Source: Borreliella californiensis
GTDB lineage: Bacteria > Spirochaetota > Spirochaetia > Borreliales > Borreliaceae
Reading direction: 5' to 3'
DNA length: 64,000 nucleotides
Assembly (NCBI RefSeq): GCF_014205885.1
Contig: NZ_JACHFB010000001.1
Span: forward strand, 398,750 to 462,749
Made by a program: the position numbers and the translations under genes. Below the pieces are notes generated by a model. That model made no database searches and was not told the origin of the DNA. It saw nothing but the letters and a program-made list of their open reading frames with translations. Shown here in pieces: positions 50,926 to 60,107 of the stretch (positions are counted from its first letter, which is position 1; each line of letters begins with the position of its first letter).

Positions 50926-53778
50926 TTGGAAAAAAGTTTGAAAAAAAAAATTATTGTCAGAGGAGCAAAAGAACATAATTTAAAAAATATTGATGTAGAT
51001 ATTCCAAAAGATGGTTTAGTTGTAATATCTGGCAAAAGTGGCTCTGGCAAGTCTTCTCTGGCTTTTGATACTATTTTTGCAGAAGGGCAAAGAAGGTATA
51101 TGGAATCTGTTTCAGCTTATGCACGGCAGTTTTTGGGTGTAATGAAAAAGCCCAATGTTGATTATATAGATGGACTTTCTCCTTCTATAGCTATTGAGCA
51201 GAGAACAATAAGCAATAATCCCCGCTCTACTGTTGGAACAATTACTGAGATTTATGATTATTATAGGCTAATATTTGCGAAAATAGGCAAAGCATACTGT
51301 CCAAATGATGGAAGATTAATAGAAGAGCAATCGTTAGATAAAATAGTTAATACTATTTTAAGTTATTCTGAGGGATCTAAGGTTATACTTTTTGCACCAA
51401 TTGTAAGGGGCTCTAAAGGTTCTCATAAAAAGGTTTTAGAAAAAATATTAAATCAAGGTTTTAATAGAGTTAGAATAAATTCTGAAGATTATTTAATAGA
51501 AGATGCACTTAATTTAAATTTACATAAAAATAAAAAACATACCATTGAAATTATAGTTGATAGGATTAAGCTTGGCAATAATGTTCGAGTTAGACTTGCA
51601 GAATCTATTGAGACTTCTCTTGCTGTTTCTAATGGATATTTAAGAGTAGAAATTGATAATGATTTGGGGAAAATAGATAAACTATTTACAGAGCACAATA
51701 GTTGTCCTTTGTGCGGATTTTCACTTCCTCTAATAGAGCCTAGACTTTTTTCATTTAATAGTCCATTTGGTGCTTGCAGCGAGTGCTCTGGTCTTGGCGT
51801 TACACTTGAGTTTGATTTTGAAAGTATTTGTCCTGATACTAGTCTTTCTTTTAATGATGATGCTTTTCTTACGTTTAAGACAAGTTCGTCTTGGTCTGTG
51901 GCTATTTTTAAAGGACTTGCCAAACATTATAATTTTGATTTAAATACCCCTATAAAAGACATTCCAGATAAAGTTCTTAAACAGATTTTATACGGCTCAA
52001 ATGAAAAAATAGATTTTATTTACCAGTCCAAAGAAATGGAAGCAAAGGAGTTAGATGGAGGATTTCATTATTCTAAAACATTTGAAGGGCTCTTGCCGCT
52101 TTTAAAAAGGCGATATCTTGCAACAGAATCAGAGAGCACTAAAATTTTTTACGAAAATTTGATGTCTAAAAAAATATGTAATTCATGTAAAGGTAAACGT
52201 TTAAGCGTTGGAGCTTTAACTGTGAAAATCAATGGGAAAGACATTCAAGATCTTACTAATTTGTCTGTATTTGATTCTTATGTATTTTTTAAAAACTTGC
52301 AGCTTGATTTGGTGGATGAAAAAATATCTAAAGAAATTTTAAAAGAAATTAAAAGTAGGCTTAAATTTTTAATTGATGTTGGTCTTTCTTATTTGTATTT
52401 AAATAGAATATCAGGCAGCCTATCTGGTGGTGAGGCTCAGCGTATTAGGCTTGCTACTCAAATAGGCTCAGCACTTTCAGGCGTTATTTATGTTCTTGAT
52501 GAGCCAAGTATTGGTCTTCATCAAAGAGATAATGAAAAATTAATCTCTACTCTTGTTAATCTTAAAAATCTTGGCAATACTGTAATTGTTGTTGAGCATG
52601 ATGAGCAAACTTTACGTACTGCAGACTATATTATTGATATGGGGCCTGGTGCTGGAATTCTTGGAGGGGAAATAGTTGCAAAGGGAGCCTTAATTGATAT
52701 TTTAAATAGCAAGAATAGCTTAACTGGTCAATATCTTAGCGGTAAGTTTAAAATAGATGTTCCAAGCTCTAGAAGAAAGGCAGATAAGGGAGAAATTTTA
52801 CTTTTAGGTTCTAATAAAAACAATCTTAAAAATATAGATGTAAGTATCCCTTTGGGAGTTTTTACCGTAATAACAGGTGTTTCTGGTAGTGGAAAAAGCA
52901 CTTTACTTAACGAAGTGTTATACCCAGCTCTTGATAGTAGATTAAAGTTTAATGAAAAGTATTGTGATGGTTTTAAAGACATTATTGGATACGAAAAAAT
53001 CGATAAAATTATTCAAATAAATCAAAAGCCAATAGGGAGAACTTCAAGGTCAAACCCAGCAACTTATGTTGGATTTTTTACAGAAATCAGAGAGCTTTTT
53101 GCTAAGCTGCCAGATGCTAAGTCAAGGGGCTTTAAGGCCGGTAGATTTTCTTTTAATGTTAAAGGGGGAAGGTGTGAGAAATGCCAAGGAGATGGATATC
53201 TTAATATTCAAATGCATTTTTTACCAGATGTTTTTGTTCCTTGTGATTTGTGTAAGGGTAAAAAATTTAATGAAGAAACTTTAGAAGTTAGATACAAAGG
53301 AAAAAATATACACGATGTTTTAGAGATGAGCGTGTTTGAAGCGAGTAAATTTTTTGAGAATGTCCCCAAAATTAGTCATTATTTAAAATTTTTAATTGAA
53401 GTTGGGCTTGAATACATTAAATTAGGACAATCCGCAACAACTTTATCAGGAGGTGAAGCTCAACGCATTAAGTTAGCTTTTGAGTTAAGTAAAAAGAGCA
53501 CAGGTAAAACTTTTTATATTATTGATGAACCAACAACCGGGTTGCATTTTGATGACATAAAGAAGTTATTAGAGGTTTTACAGCGTTTAGTTTCTAATGG
53601 TAATACAGTTGTACTAATAGAGCATAATTTGGATGTAATCAAACAGGCAGATTATATAATAGATTTGGGTCCTGATGGTGGGTTGGCAGGGGGGGATATT
53701 GTTGTTTCTGGTATTCCCGAAGAGGTTGCAAAATGCAAAAGTTCCTATACAGGAATGTTTTTAAAAAATCTTTTATAG
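50926..53778 (+). CDS. uvrA: UvrABC system protein A
   Basis: DNA-damage-sensing ATPase dimer of nucleotide excision repair. Two ABC modules: [15 protein letters not shown] and TGVSGSGKSTLLNEVL as Walker A, and two ABC signatures (SGSLSGGEAQRIRLATQIG; TLSGGEAQRIKLAFEL). Two zinc fingers are visible: CPLC with CSEC (about residue 257-285) and CEKC with CDLC (about 748-775). 950 residues. Start TTG 50926 with GAGAGG upstream. Its end overlaps the LptD-like gene by 46 bases. Confidence 0.97.
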   Translation: MEKSLKKKIIVRGAKEHNLKNIDVDIPKDGLVVISGKSGSGKSSLAFDTIFAEGQRRYMESVSAYARQFLGVMKKPNVDYIDGLSPSIAIEQRTISNNPRSTVGTITEIYDYYRLIFAKIGKAYCPNDGRLIEEQSLDKIVNTILSYSEGSKVILFAPIVRGSKGSHKKVLEKILNQGFNRVRINSEDYLIEDALNLNLHKNKKHTIEIIVDRIKLGNNVRVRLAESIETSLAVSNGYLRVEIDNDLGKIDKLFTEHNSCPLCGFSLPLIEPRLFSFNSPFGACSECSGLGVTLEFDFESICPDTSLSFNDDAFLTFKTSSSWSVAIFKGLAKHYNFDLNTPIKDIPDKVLKQILYGSNEKIDFIYQSKEMEAKELDGGFHYSKTFEGLLPLLKRRYLATESESTKIFYENLMSKKICNSCKGKRLSVGALTVKINGKDIQDLTNLSVFDSYVFFKNLQLDLVDEKISKEILKEIKSRLKFLIDVGLSYLYLNRISGSLSGGEAQRIRLATQIGSALSGVIYVLDEPSIGLHQRDNEKLISTLVNLKNLGNTVIVVEHDEQTLRTADYIIDMGPGAGILGGEIVAKGALIDILNSKNSLTGQYLSGKFKIDVPSSRRKADKGEILLLGSNKNNLKNIDVSIPLGVFTVITGVSGSGKSTLLNEVLYPALDSRLKFNEKYCDGFKDIIGYEKIDKIIQINQKPIGRTSRSNPATYVGFFTEIRELFAKLPDAKSRGFKAGRFSFNVKGGRCEKCQGDGYLNIQMHFLPDVFVPCDLCKGKKFNEETLEVRYKGKNIHDVLEMSVFEASKFFENVPKISHYLKFLIEVGLEYIKLGQSATTLSGGEAQRIKLAFELSKKSTGKTFYIIDEPTTGLHFDDIKKLLEVLQRLVSNGNTVVLIEHNLDVIKQADYIIDLGPDGGLAGGDIVVSGIPEEVAKCKSSYTGMFLKNLL

Positions 53779-56700
53779 TATTTTTAATTTTTTTAATATT
53801 TTCTAATGCAATTTTTGCTCAGACTGTAAATGACAAGAATTCTAAAAAAAGAGATAAGCTAACCCTAAGTCAAAAATCTTATTTAAGAGAGCTTGAGCTT
53901 TCAACTGATGAGGATTTAAAAAAATGGGCCTTACAAGAGGGCCTAAAAGAAACAGATGTTTCAAAAATACGAGAATTGCTTTTAAAAAAGTTTGGAATAG
54001 ATCCTGAGCTTTTTGTCAAGGGGAAAGGACTTGCCGGATCTGGTAGATATAAAATAATAATTGAAACTACAGATAATCTTGAAAATTTCACTTATGGACT
54101 TACCAAGGATGAAAGCATTGTTTTTGAAGGAAGAGTTAATATCTTGGTTGAAGATATTAAAGAGAATAAAAAACACAATATTAAAGGTGACAGGATAGTC
54201 CTTAATAGGAACTCTAAAAAACTTTATTCTATTGGAAATGTTGAATATATTCTTGATATGGATACCAATGAAAAGCTTTATTTTTATGGTAATGAATTTT
54301 TTGTCGATTTTGATTCTCAAAATTTTCTATTAAAAGATGGTATTCTTCAAAAAAAGATGCAAAAAAATCAAATAGATCATATTCTTTCGTTTGGAGGAAA
54401 GGTTTTAAAAAAGATAGACAATGATGTTACCATTTTGGAACAAGCTTTTGCAACAACTAGTAAAATTCCAGAACCGTACTATTCAATTAAAGCTTCTAAA
54501 ATATGGGTATTGCCCTCAGGAGATTTTGGGTTTTTAAATGCTATATTTTACATGGGAAGAGTTCCAGTATTTTACATTCCCTTTTTTTTCAGACCGGGAG
54601 ATAGTTTATTTTTTAATCCATCTTTAGGCCTAAATCCACGAAAAGGTTTTTCTGTTTTTAATACCGTTTATCTTTTTGGCAATAAATCTTCAGGCGAAGA
54701 TTCATCTTTTTTGGATTTTGATTTCAATTCTGTTTATAATTCAGGTAAAAAACCTTATATAAGAAATGGATATTTAACGTATTTTTTTGCAGAAAATTCA
54801 GCATCCAGTCTTAATAAAGATTATGTTAAATTGATTTTTGACATTTATGCTAATCTAGGATTCTATTCCGGAGTTGATTTTAATTTGGGCAATACTTTAG
54901 GACATTTTAAAACTTTGGAAGGAAATTTTGGATTAGGTTTTACTAGGAATGTTTATAGTTATGATGGAGGATATTATCCTTTTGACAATAGGATTTTAAA
55001 ACAATCTCTTTTTAGTTTTTCTAATCTTAACAAAGGAGATATATTTGGGTTTGAAGTTCCTTTTAGATATTTACTTAAATTAAAAACAGAATTTCTATTA
55101 AGCGATGCACTTTTTTCGGTTGTTTTAGAGCACTATTCTGATCCATATGTTAATATTGATTTTAAAGATAGAATAGAAAGTGCCACATTTTTTTCTCTTT
55201 TAAATTTAGATAAAGATTCTGTTAAAGATCAAGCCAGCATTAGTACTTTTGATTGGAATTTGTCTTCTTTTTATAAGCGAACATTTAATGACGGTTCAAT
55301 TTTAGATTATAAATTAAATAATTTAGGCTTAAGTTTTAAATTGTCGGGCTATGAAAATCTTTATGTTAAATCTCCTTTGGAAAAACCAAAAGATATTAAT
55401 GATCCCACAAGAAAATGGTTTTATCTGGAGAGAATTTATGCTCCATATATTGATTTAAATTTCCAAAAAGACCTTTACAATAATCAATGGACATTTCCAG
55501 CTGATACTAGAGAAATGATAATGCGCCCAGAAATTAAAAATCTAGAAGATAAAGATAATAATAAAAAGAGCGTGAAGGATAAAAATGTTAAAAAAACAGC
55601 AGAATTAACCAAAGATTTGTATATTCCTCCAGAACCAATTACTTTGGAAAATATTGACCAATCCGATTCTTTTTTTATTAGGTTTGGCATTAATCCTTAT
55701 TTAAGAAATAATGTTTTTTTTAATAATTATGGTATAACAAGTCCAAAGGACTTTGATTATGAAATAAAAAATTATTTATTTGATATAAAAAATAAAACGG
55801 ATATAAAAATTCATGCTGATTTTTATAATCGTTTAATTACTTTTGAAAATTTATTATATCTTAATACTATTGAGTATAATCCTTTAAATAAAGATTTTAA
55901 GGTTGAAGATAAAGATAAAAAAAGTGAGCACTCTATTATTAACCAAATAAATTTAAACTTGCTTCCTTTTATTAGGTACTCTTTATTCTCTAGAAGTACT
56001 TTAAAGTTTGAGAATAAGGCTACCTTGTATTCATTTAATAAAAAATATGATTCTGATGCAAAATCTTTGGTTAATAAAAATAGTAGTATTTTTTTATCTG
56101 ATCCGGAAACTTTTTATCAAAGTTTAACAGCTTCTTTAATTTATGATTATGATTATTTTAGTGCTGAGCTTTCAAGCGAATTAAAAAATAGTTTTGAAGA
56201 TATTAAGGCTTCTTCTGAGCTTAAATTTTCTTTAGATTTTCCTTATTTGTTGCAAGAAGCCGGGATTGGAATTAAATATTATAAAAAATTTAAAGAAGAT
56301 GCTATGAAAAACCTTAGAATTTCTGCTATTCAAAATTCTTTAGAGCCCCAAAAACCATCATCGCCTTATAAAAATATAGAAATGTCTCCTGCTTTGTATT
56401 ATAAAATTGAGCCGAGATATTTGGATTATTTTAAATTTAGTTTTTTAGCTGCTTATGATCCTTTGATAAATAGAGTTTCCGAGCTTTCTTTTAAGCTTAA
56501 TGTTTTTGATTTCCAATTTTTATTTGCTATGAAAGATGACTTTGAATATAATTATGATCCTTTAAAAGGAGATTTTTTCAAGGTTGGCACTACAACTAAA
56601 CTTGTTCCATATTCTTTAGATTCTAGTTATAAAAAAGAATTGTACGTTTTAACTTTTTTTGATAAGAAGCTTTCTTTTACTTTAGGGGTAGATTTTGGCT

Positions 56701-57173
56701 GGAAAATAAATTTGCAGAAATTTACAGATAATGAGCTTAGATCTGCATTGACCTTGAAGTTTAAATATACAGAATTTTTAGAAATTTACTTTTCTACTTT
56801 TTCTATTAATACTAAGACTTTTAAATACTTTAAAGGATATATGGACCAAATTGGCCTTGAGACTGTCAATGTCTTTACTGATTTATTAAAATCTTTTAAT
56901 TTCTTTAATTCTCAAGACAGAAAAGATTCACTTTTTAAAATTAAAAAATTTTCATCAGGCTTTAAATTCAATTTTTATGATTGGAAATTTGTTGGCGAAT
57001 ATAATTTAGAGCCAGATTTGTTAATAGGATCTGACGGAATTTATTCTCCTATTTGGAGAAATAATTTTACAATTTATATTTCTTGGAATTTTTTTGCTCC
57101 TATAAAAGCATCATTTGAAAACAATAAAGATACAAGCTATGAGCTTATCATTAATAGAAAAACAAAAAAATGA
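53733..57173 (+). CDS. lptD: LptD-like outer-membrane protein
   Basis: 1146 residues, larger than E. coli LptD (784). A signal peptide (cleavage after IFA, about residue 29) and a helical linker lead to an OstA/LptA-like beta domain (about residues 105-235: GRVNILVEDIKENKKHNIKGDRIVLNR, NVEYIL). The rest is a large beta barrel rich in aromatic strands. There is no cysteine, so maturation cannot use the disulfide switch of enterobacterial LptD. Published work on B. burgdorferi, from memory, implicates it in moving lipoproteins to the cell surface. ATG 53733 is inside uvrA. It ends nine bases from the convergent lipoprotein gene. Confidence 0.85.
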   Translation: MQKFLYRNVFKKSFIVFLIFLIFSNAIFAQTVNDKNSKKRDKLTLSQKSYLRELELSTDEDLKKWALQEGLKETDVSKIRELLLKKFGIDPELFVKGKGLAGSGRYKIIIETTDNLENFTYGLTKDESIVFEGRVNILVEDIKENKKHNIKGDRIVLNRNSKKLYSIGNVEYILDMDTNEKLYFYGNEFFVDFDSQNFLLKDGILQKKMQKNQIDHILSFGGKVLKKIDNDVTILEQAFATTSKIPEPYYSIKASKIWVLPSGDFGFLNAIFYMGRVPVFYIPFFFRPGDSLFFNPSLGLNPRKGFSVFNTVYLFGNKSSGEDSSFLDFDFNSVYNSGKKPYIRNGYLTYFFAENSASSLNKDYVKLIFDIYANLGFYSGVDFNLGNTLGHFKTLEGNFGLGFTRNVYSYDGGYYPFDNRILKQSLFSFSNLNKGDIFGFEVPFRYLLKLKTEFLLSDALFSVVLEHYSDPYVNIDFKDRIESATFFSLLNLDKDSVKDQASISTFDWNLSSFYKRTFNDGSILDYKLNNLGLSFKLSGYENLYVKSPLEKPKDINDPTRKWFYLERIYAPYIDLNFQKDLYNNQWTFPADTREMIMRPEIKNLEDKDNNKKSVKDKNVKKTAELTKDLYIPPEPITLENIDQSDSFFIRFGINPYLRNNVFFNNYGITSPKDFDYEIKNYLFDIKNKTDIKIHADFYNRLITFENLLYLNTIEYNPLNKDFKVEDKDKKSEHSIINQINLNLLPFIRYSLFSRSTLKFENKATLYSFNKKYDSDAKSLVNKNSSIFLSDPETFYQSLTASLIYDYDYFSAELSSELKNSFEDIKASSELKFSLDFPYLLQEAGIGIKYYKKFKEDAMKNLRISAIQNSLEPQKPSSPYKNIEMSPALYYKIEPRYLDYFKFSFLAAYDPLINRVSELSFKLNVFDFQFLFAMKDDFEYNYDPLKGDFFKVGTTTKLVPYSLDSSYKKELYVLTFFDKKLSFTLGVDFGWKINLQKFTDNELRSALTLKFKYTEFLEIYFSTFSINTKTFKYFKGYMDQIGLETVNVFTDLLKSFNFFNSQDRKDSLFKIKKFSSGFKFNFYDWKFVGEYNLEPDLLIGSDGIYSPIWRNNFTIYISWNFFAPIKASFENNKDTSYELIINRKTKK

Positions 57174-57182
57174 TAACGATTT

Positions 57183-57743
57183 TCATGTATTAGTAATATT
57201 AATTTTTATAGTTCTTGTTATTAAAACGTTTATTGGTTTTTTTGCTTCAATTCCTACTTTTGATATGTTGAGTTTGAAAATAGACGGATATTTAATATCT
57301 GAGCTTGAGTTATTGCTATTTTTGTTTTTAGAGTGAATTTTTAATGGATATGCTATAAATTTAAATGAAGTTTTAGGGCCAATAAAAAACTCTCTGTATT
57401 TATTTTTATATTCTGTTTTATTGCTTATTGTAAGATCTTCTTTTTTTAAGACGATTTTATCGTTGTTAAGACTAGTATTTTGCCAATCTATTTTTACTAT
57501 GTCTAAGCTATTGTTTGTAATTTGAATATAAATATATTCATTTGTGGCTTTAATTACATCTATTTTAATGTATTTAGAGGGAGGAGATTCTAGAATTTTA
57601 AAATCTGTTTCATAATCATGGTTTATTTTTATTGTCGTGCAACAAAAAAAATAAACCATTGAAATAAGAAATATTGTTTTTATGTATTTTTTGACAATAT
57701 TTCTACTTAGTTTTATGAAAACCAAGATCTGCAATATTTTCAT
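57183..57743 (-). CDS. Small predicted lipoprotein; start uncertain
   Basis: About 186 residues if ATG 57743 is used, which places the start inside rnhA (overlap about 40 bases). The lipobox region reads LISMVYFFCCTT, with the mature protein beginning at one of the paired cysteines. The rest is beta-rich with VIKATNEYIYIQITNNSLDIVKIDW and a Ser/Asn-rich loop. Upstream ATG 57782 would extend further into rnhA and is unlikely. The start could also be a non-canonical codon after the rnhA stop. Third gene of the leftward unit. Function unknown. Confidence 0.6.
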   Translation of the reverse strand: MKILQILVFIKLSRNIVKKYIKTIFLISMVYFFCCTTIKINHDYETDFKILESPPSKYIKIDVIKATNEYIYIQITNNSLDIVKIDWQNTSLNNDKIVLKKEDLTISNKTEYKNKYREFFIGPKTSFKFIAYPLKIHSKNKNSNNSSSDIKYPSIFKLNISKVGIEAKKPINVLITRTIKINITNT

Positions 57744-58302
57744 TTCCTGGAATAAAAGAAATTTTTCCACCTTTCTCTTCAAATTTTTTCCTTAGTTCAG
57801 CTGTTTTTTTGATTAAATTAATAGTAATTTGTGGTAATTTTTTGCTATTATGGATTCCTTTTGACCAGTAGTCAATTATTAATTTACTGTCGCCAAATAT
57901 GTTTGTTATATTTTCTTTTAATGCTATTTTGAGTGCTGTATATAGGGCAAGCAGTTCCCCAAAATTATTGCTAATTCCTTGAAAATTTTTGACATAATAA
58001 TTTCCATATTTATTAATCAAGGATTTATCTAAGATTTTATCCAATATTGAAATTTTTTTTTCGTTTACAACTCTAATTTCTACGCCCTTTCCTCTTCCTG
58101 TTCCAGAATCAAAATATATTCCAATTGGGTGGTGATAAATTTTGTTATCATTATTAAATAGCCAATTTTGAGCTTGTTCTATTGTTTTAAAACTTTTTAT
58201 TTTATTATTTTTCCCTTTAATAGTGTTTTTGCATTCTTCCCAGGATTTGAAAATAATTTTTTCATTACTATTAATCAAAATACATGCATAATATTTGTTC
58301 AT
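57703..58302 (-). CDS. rnhA: Ribonuclease HI with N-terminal hybrid-binding domain
   Basis: Cuts the RNA strand of RNA-DNA hybrids. Residues 1-50 (KYYACILI, FKSWEECKNTIKGK, KSFKTIEQAQNWLF) are the RHBD/viroplasmin-type hybrid-binding module seen in eukaryotic RNase H1 and some bacterial enzymes. The catalytic domain (about 62-199) has the four acidic residues: YFDSGTGRG, NNFGELLALY, IFGDSKLII and ENIADLGFH. 199 residues. ATG 58302 has GGAAG about 11 bases upstream, inside the end of the preceding gene. Confidence 0.9.
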   Translation of the reverse strand: MNKYYACILINSNEKIIFKSWEECKNTIKGKNNKIKSFKTIEQAQNWLFNNDNKIYHHPIGIYFDSGTGRGKGVEIRVVNEKKISILDKILDKSLINKYGNYYVKNFQGISNNFGELLALYTALKIALKENITNIFGDSKLIIDYWSKGIHNSKKLPQITINLIKKTAELRKKFEEKGGKISFIPGNENIADLGFHKTK

Positions 58303-58309
58303 GGTAGTA

Positions 58310-59920
58310 TTAACTTCCTGAGCACCAGATATTTGTTATATTGCAAGCTCTTCCAAAAATTTTTTCTTTCGATTTTTTTAATTCTATTGCATCTACTATT
58401 TCTTTGTTGTAACCAATGAATTTTTCTTTTAAGGTTGGTTTAATGAGCCTTTTTGGAAGCACGCTTGGAAGTATTCCCGTAATCGTATAAGACATGTAAA
58501 AATTGTAAGCGGCTGCATTTATTTCTCCAGGAGTAATTATTCCTGAAATTTCATAATTTCTTGATACATTAAGACCTGCTATTTTATATATTCTATCAAC
58601 TACTAAAGAGCAATAAGTTTTATTGTGAATTTCTTCAAGATTAAATGAATCTGTCCATAAATTAGAGGATATTAAGGGAACCATATATCCAAAGTTATTA
58701 TCAATGTATCTGTTTCTTCCAAAATTAATAGCTTTTTTAATTGTTCTTGTGTCTGTTATTGGTGAGAATATTTTTAATATTCTTGATTGTACATATGTTG
58801 AAAGTTTTTCATATCCTGAGCCTTGAGTAGATGCTGTATCGAATTTGATTTGATTGCTTGTAATTATTGATTTTATATCAAAACTATCATTTCCATTGAA
58901 TGCAATTTTTTTAGTAGCTTCGTATTTTTCTTCATCAAATATTCCTACATGTTGCCAAAAATAAAAAAACTCTGTCCAATCTATTTTTGGTTTTATTAAT
59001 ATTATGTCTCCATTTGATAAAATAGACCTTAAATTTTTAGGAGTTATTTCAATACCTGTATTTGGATCTATTATTTTTGGTATTATATCGTGTTTATTGT
59101 TATTGTCGGAGTCAGCAGTTGACCTTTTTCTTCTTCTAGGTGGTGGTTGTTTTGAATAATACAATTCATTGTGAAGATCTGAAATTTTTTGCTTTTCAAT
59201 TATTGTTTCTATGTTGCTGTTTTCAACTTTTAAAAAGTGCATAAATTGTTTAAAATATTTTTTATCTTTTATTTTTAATAATTGATTTGCTATTGTGTGC
59301 GGTGCAATATATTCTTTTCCATCTATTATTTCTTTTGTTATTGAGTTTATATTTTCTTGAGGAAAGAATGAGTTGATGTGACTTAATTGTATATATCCTA
59401 AATTTTTATCATGAAATGTTTGCTCGATTAAGTTTAGAATTTCTTTTTCTAGATGCATTTGTAGTTCTATTAGTTCTGTTAAGTTTTCATTATCTGAATT
59501 TGTATGATTAAAATTTGGTTTTTTTTCAAAAGCAGTATCAATTTTAATTGTTAGATTTCCATTGACGCTGCTTTGATCTAAAAACTTTATCCATTCTGTT
59601 TCATTATTTAGATAATTTCTATAAGCATTTAGATAGTTTTTTATTTCTTCAAGTTTTTGTGGGCTTATTTTGACTTTTGCTGCCGTTTGTTTTATTAAAA
59701 AGGAATTATCATTATTGTTTAAAATTTCTTGGATACTAGATATTGGTATTCGATATTCTATATTAGAAGGATTTTTTATTAAAGAGCTTTCTAGTGGTGT
59801 TTTTTGTGTTAATATGATTTCTGACGTGCTTATATTTTTTAACTTGTTATCTGCAATTAAGGCACAAGAGAATAATAAAATGTGTGTAGTTAATATTAAT
59901 AATCTACTAATTTTCCTCAT
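58310..59920 (-). CDS. Exported protein with permuted NlpC/P60-like (YiiX-type) domain
   Basis: 536 residues. Signal sequence with LLFSC at about 15-19 (possible lipobox) or cleavage after ALIA. The first half is helical and of unknown type, with a basic tract PRRRKRS at about 255-262. From about residue 300 the sequence matches the permuted papain-fold hydrolases: GDIILIKPKIDW, WQHVGIFDE (catalytic His, about 321) and later YCSLVVDRIYKIAG (catalytic Cys, about 437), the His-before-Cys order of the YiiX/lecithin-retinol-acyltransferase-like clan. Substrate (peptide, amide or lipid ester) unknown. First gene of the leftward unit with rnhA. Confidence 0.7.
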   Translation of the reverse strand: MRKISRLLILTTHILLFSCALIADNKLKNISTSEIILTQKTPLESSLIKNPSNIEYRIPISSIQEILNNNDNSFLIKQTAAKVKISPQKLEEIKNYLNAYRNYLNNETEWIKFLDQSSVNGNLTIKIDTAFEKKPNFNHTNSDNENLTELIELQMHLEKEILNLIEQTFHDKNLGYIQLSHINSFFPQENINSITKEIIDGKEYIAPHTIANQLLKIKDKKYFKQFMHFLKVENSNIETIIEKQKISDLHNELYYSKQPPPRRRKRSTADSDNNNKHDIIPKIIDPNTGIEITPKNLRSILSNGDIILIKPKIDWTEFFYFWQHVGIFDEEKYEATKKIAFNGNDSFDIKSIITSNQIKFDTASTQGSGYEKLSTYVQSRILKIFSPITDTRTIKKAINFGRNRYIDNNFGYMVPLISSNLWTDSFNLEEIHNKTYCSLVVDRIYKIAGLNVSRNYEISGIITPGEINAAAYNFYMSYTITGILPSVLPKRLIKPTLKEKFIGYNKEIVDAIELKKSKEKIFGRACNITNIWCSGS

Positions 59921-60042
59921 GAGTAGTATTTTAGCATAATTTTTTGTCCAATGGTTTTGATTTAAAGTTTTATTTTGAGCTGCTTTTTTTGTTTTTGCAA
60001 TTTTTACACCCAGATTAATTTTTTAATTTTTTTAAAAAATAG

Positions 60043-60078
60043 TTGATATTTTTTAATATAAACATTAATATTTTAATG
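60043..60078 (+). promoter_or_regulatory. Predicted arcA promoter with overlapping inverted repeat
   Basis: TTGATA at 60043-60048, a 17-base spacer, and TAATAT at 60066-60071. An inverted repeat CATTAA-TATT-TTAATG (60063-60078) overlaps the -10, a plausible operator. The preceding 120 bases of this 187-base gap hold only AT-rich runs. The ribosome site AAAGGGGGA precedes the arcA ATG. Confidence 0.45.
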
Positions 60079-60107
60079 TATGGCAATTTTTATAAAGGGG
60101 GAAATGG

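Noticed and set aside
51489..51923. 144-codon minus-strand open frame opposite uvrA
   Set aside because: Antisense of a strongly conserved region; no independent coding signal.
57115..57336. 73-codon plus-strand ORF after lptD with a hydrophobic segment
   Set aside because: It overlaps the end of lptD and lies opposite the lipoprotein gene, whose lipobox signal makes the minus-strand reading much more convincing.
58168..58419. 83-codon plus-strand hydrophobic ORF opposite rnhA
   Set aside because: Phe/Leu-rich translation is a typical antisense artefact of Lys/Asn-rich genes in this genome; no ribosome site.
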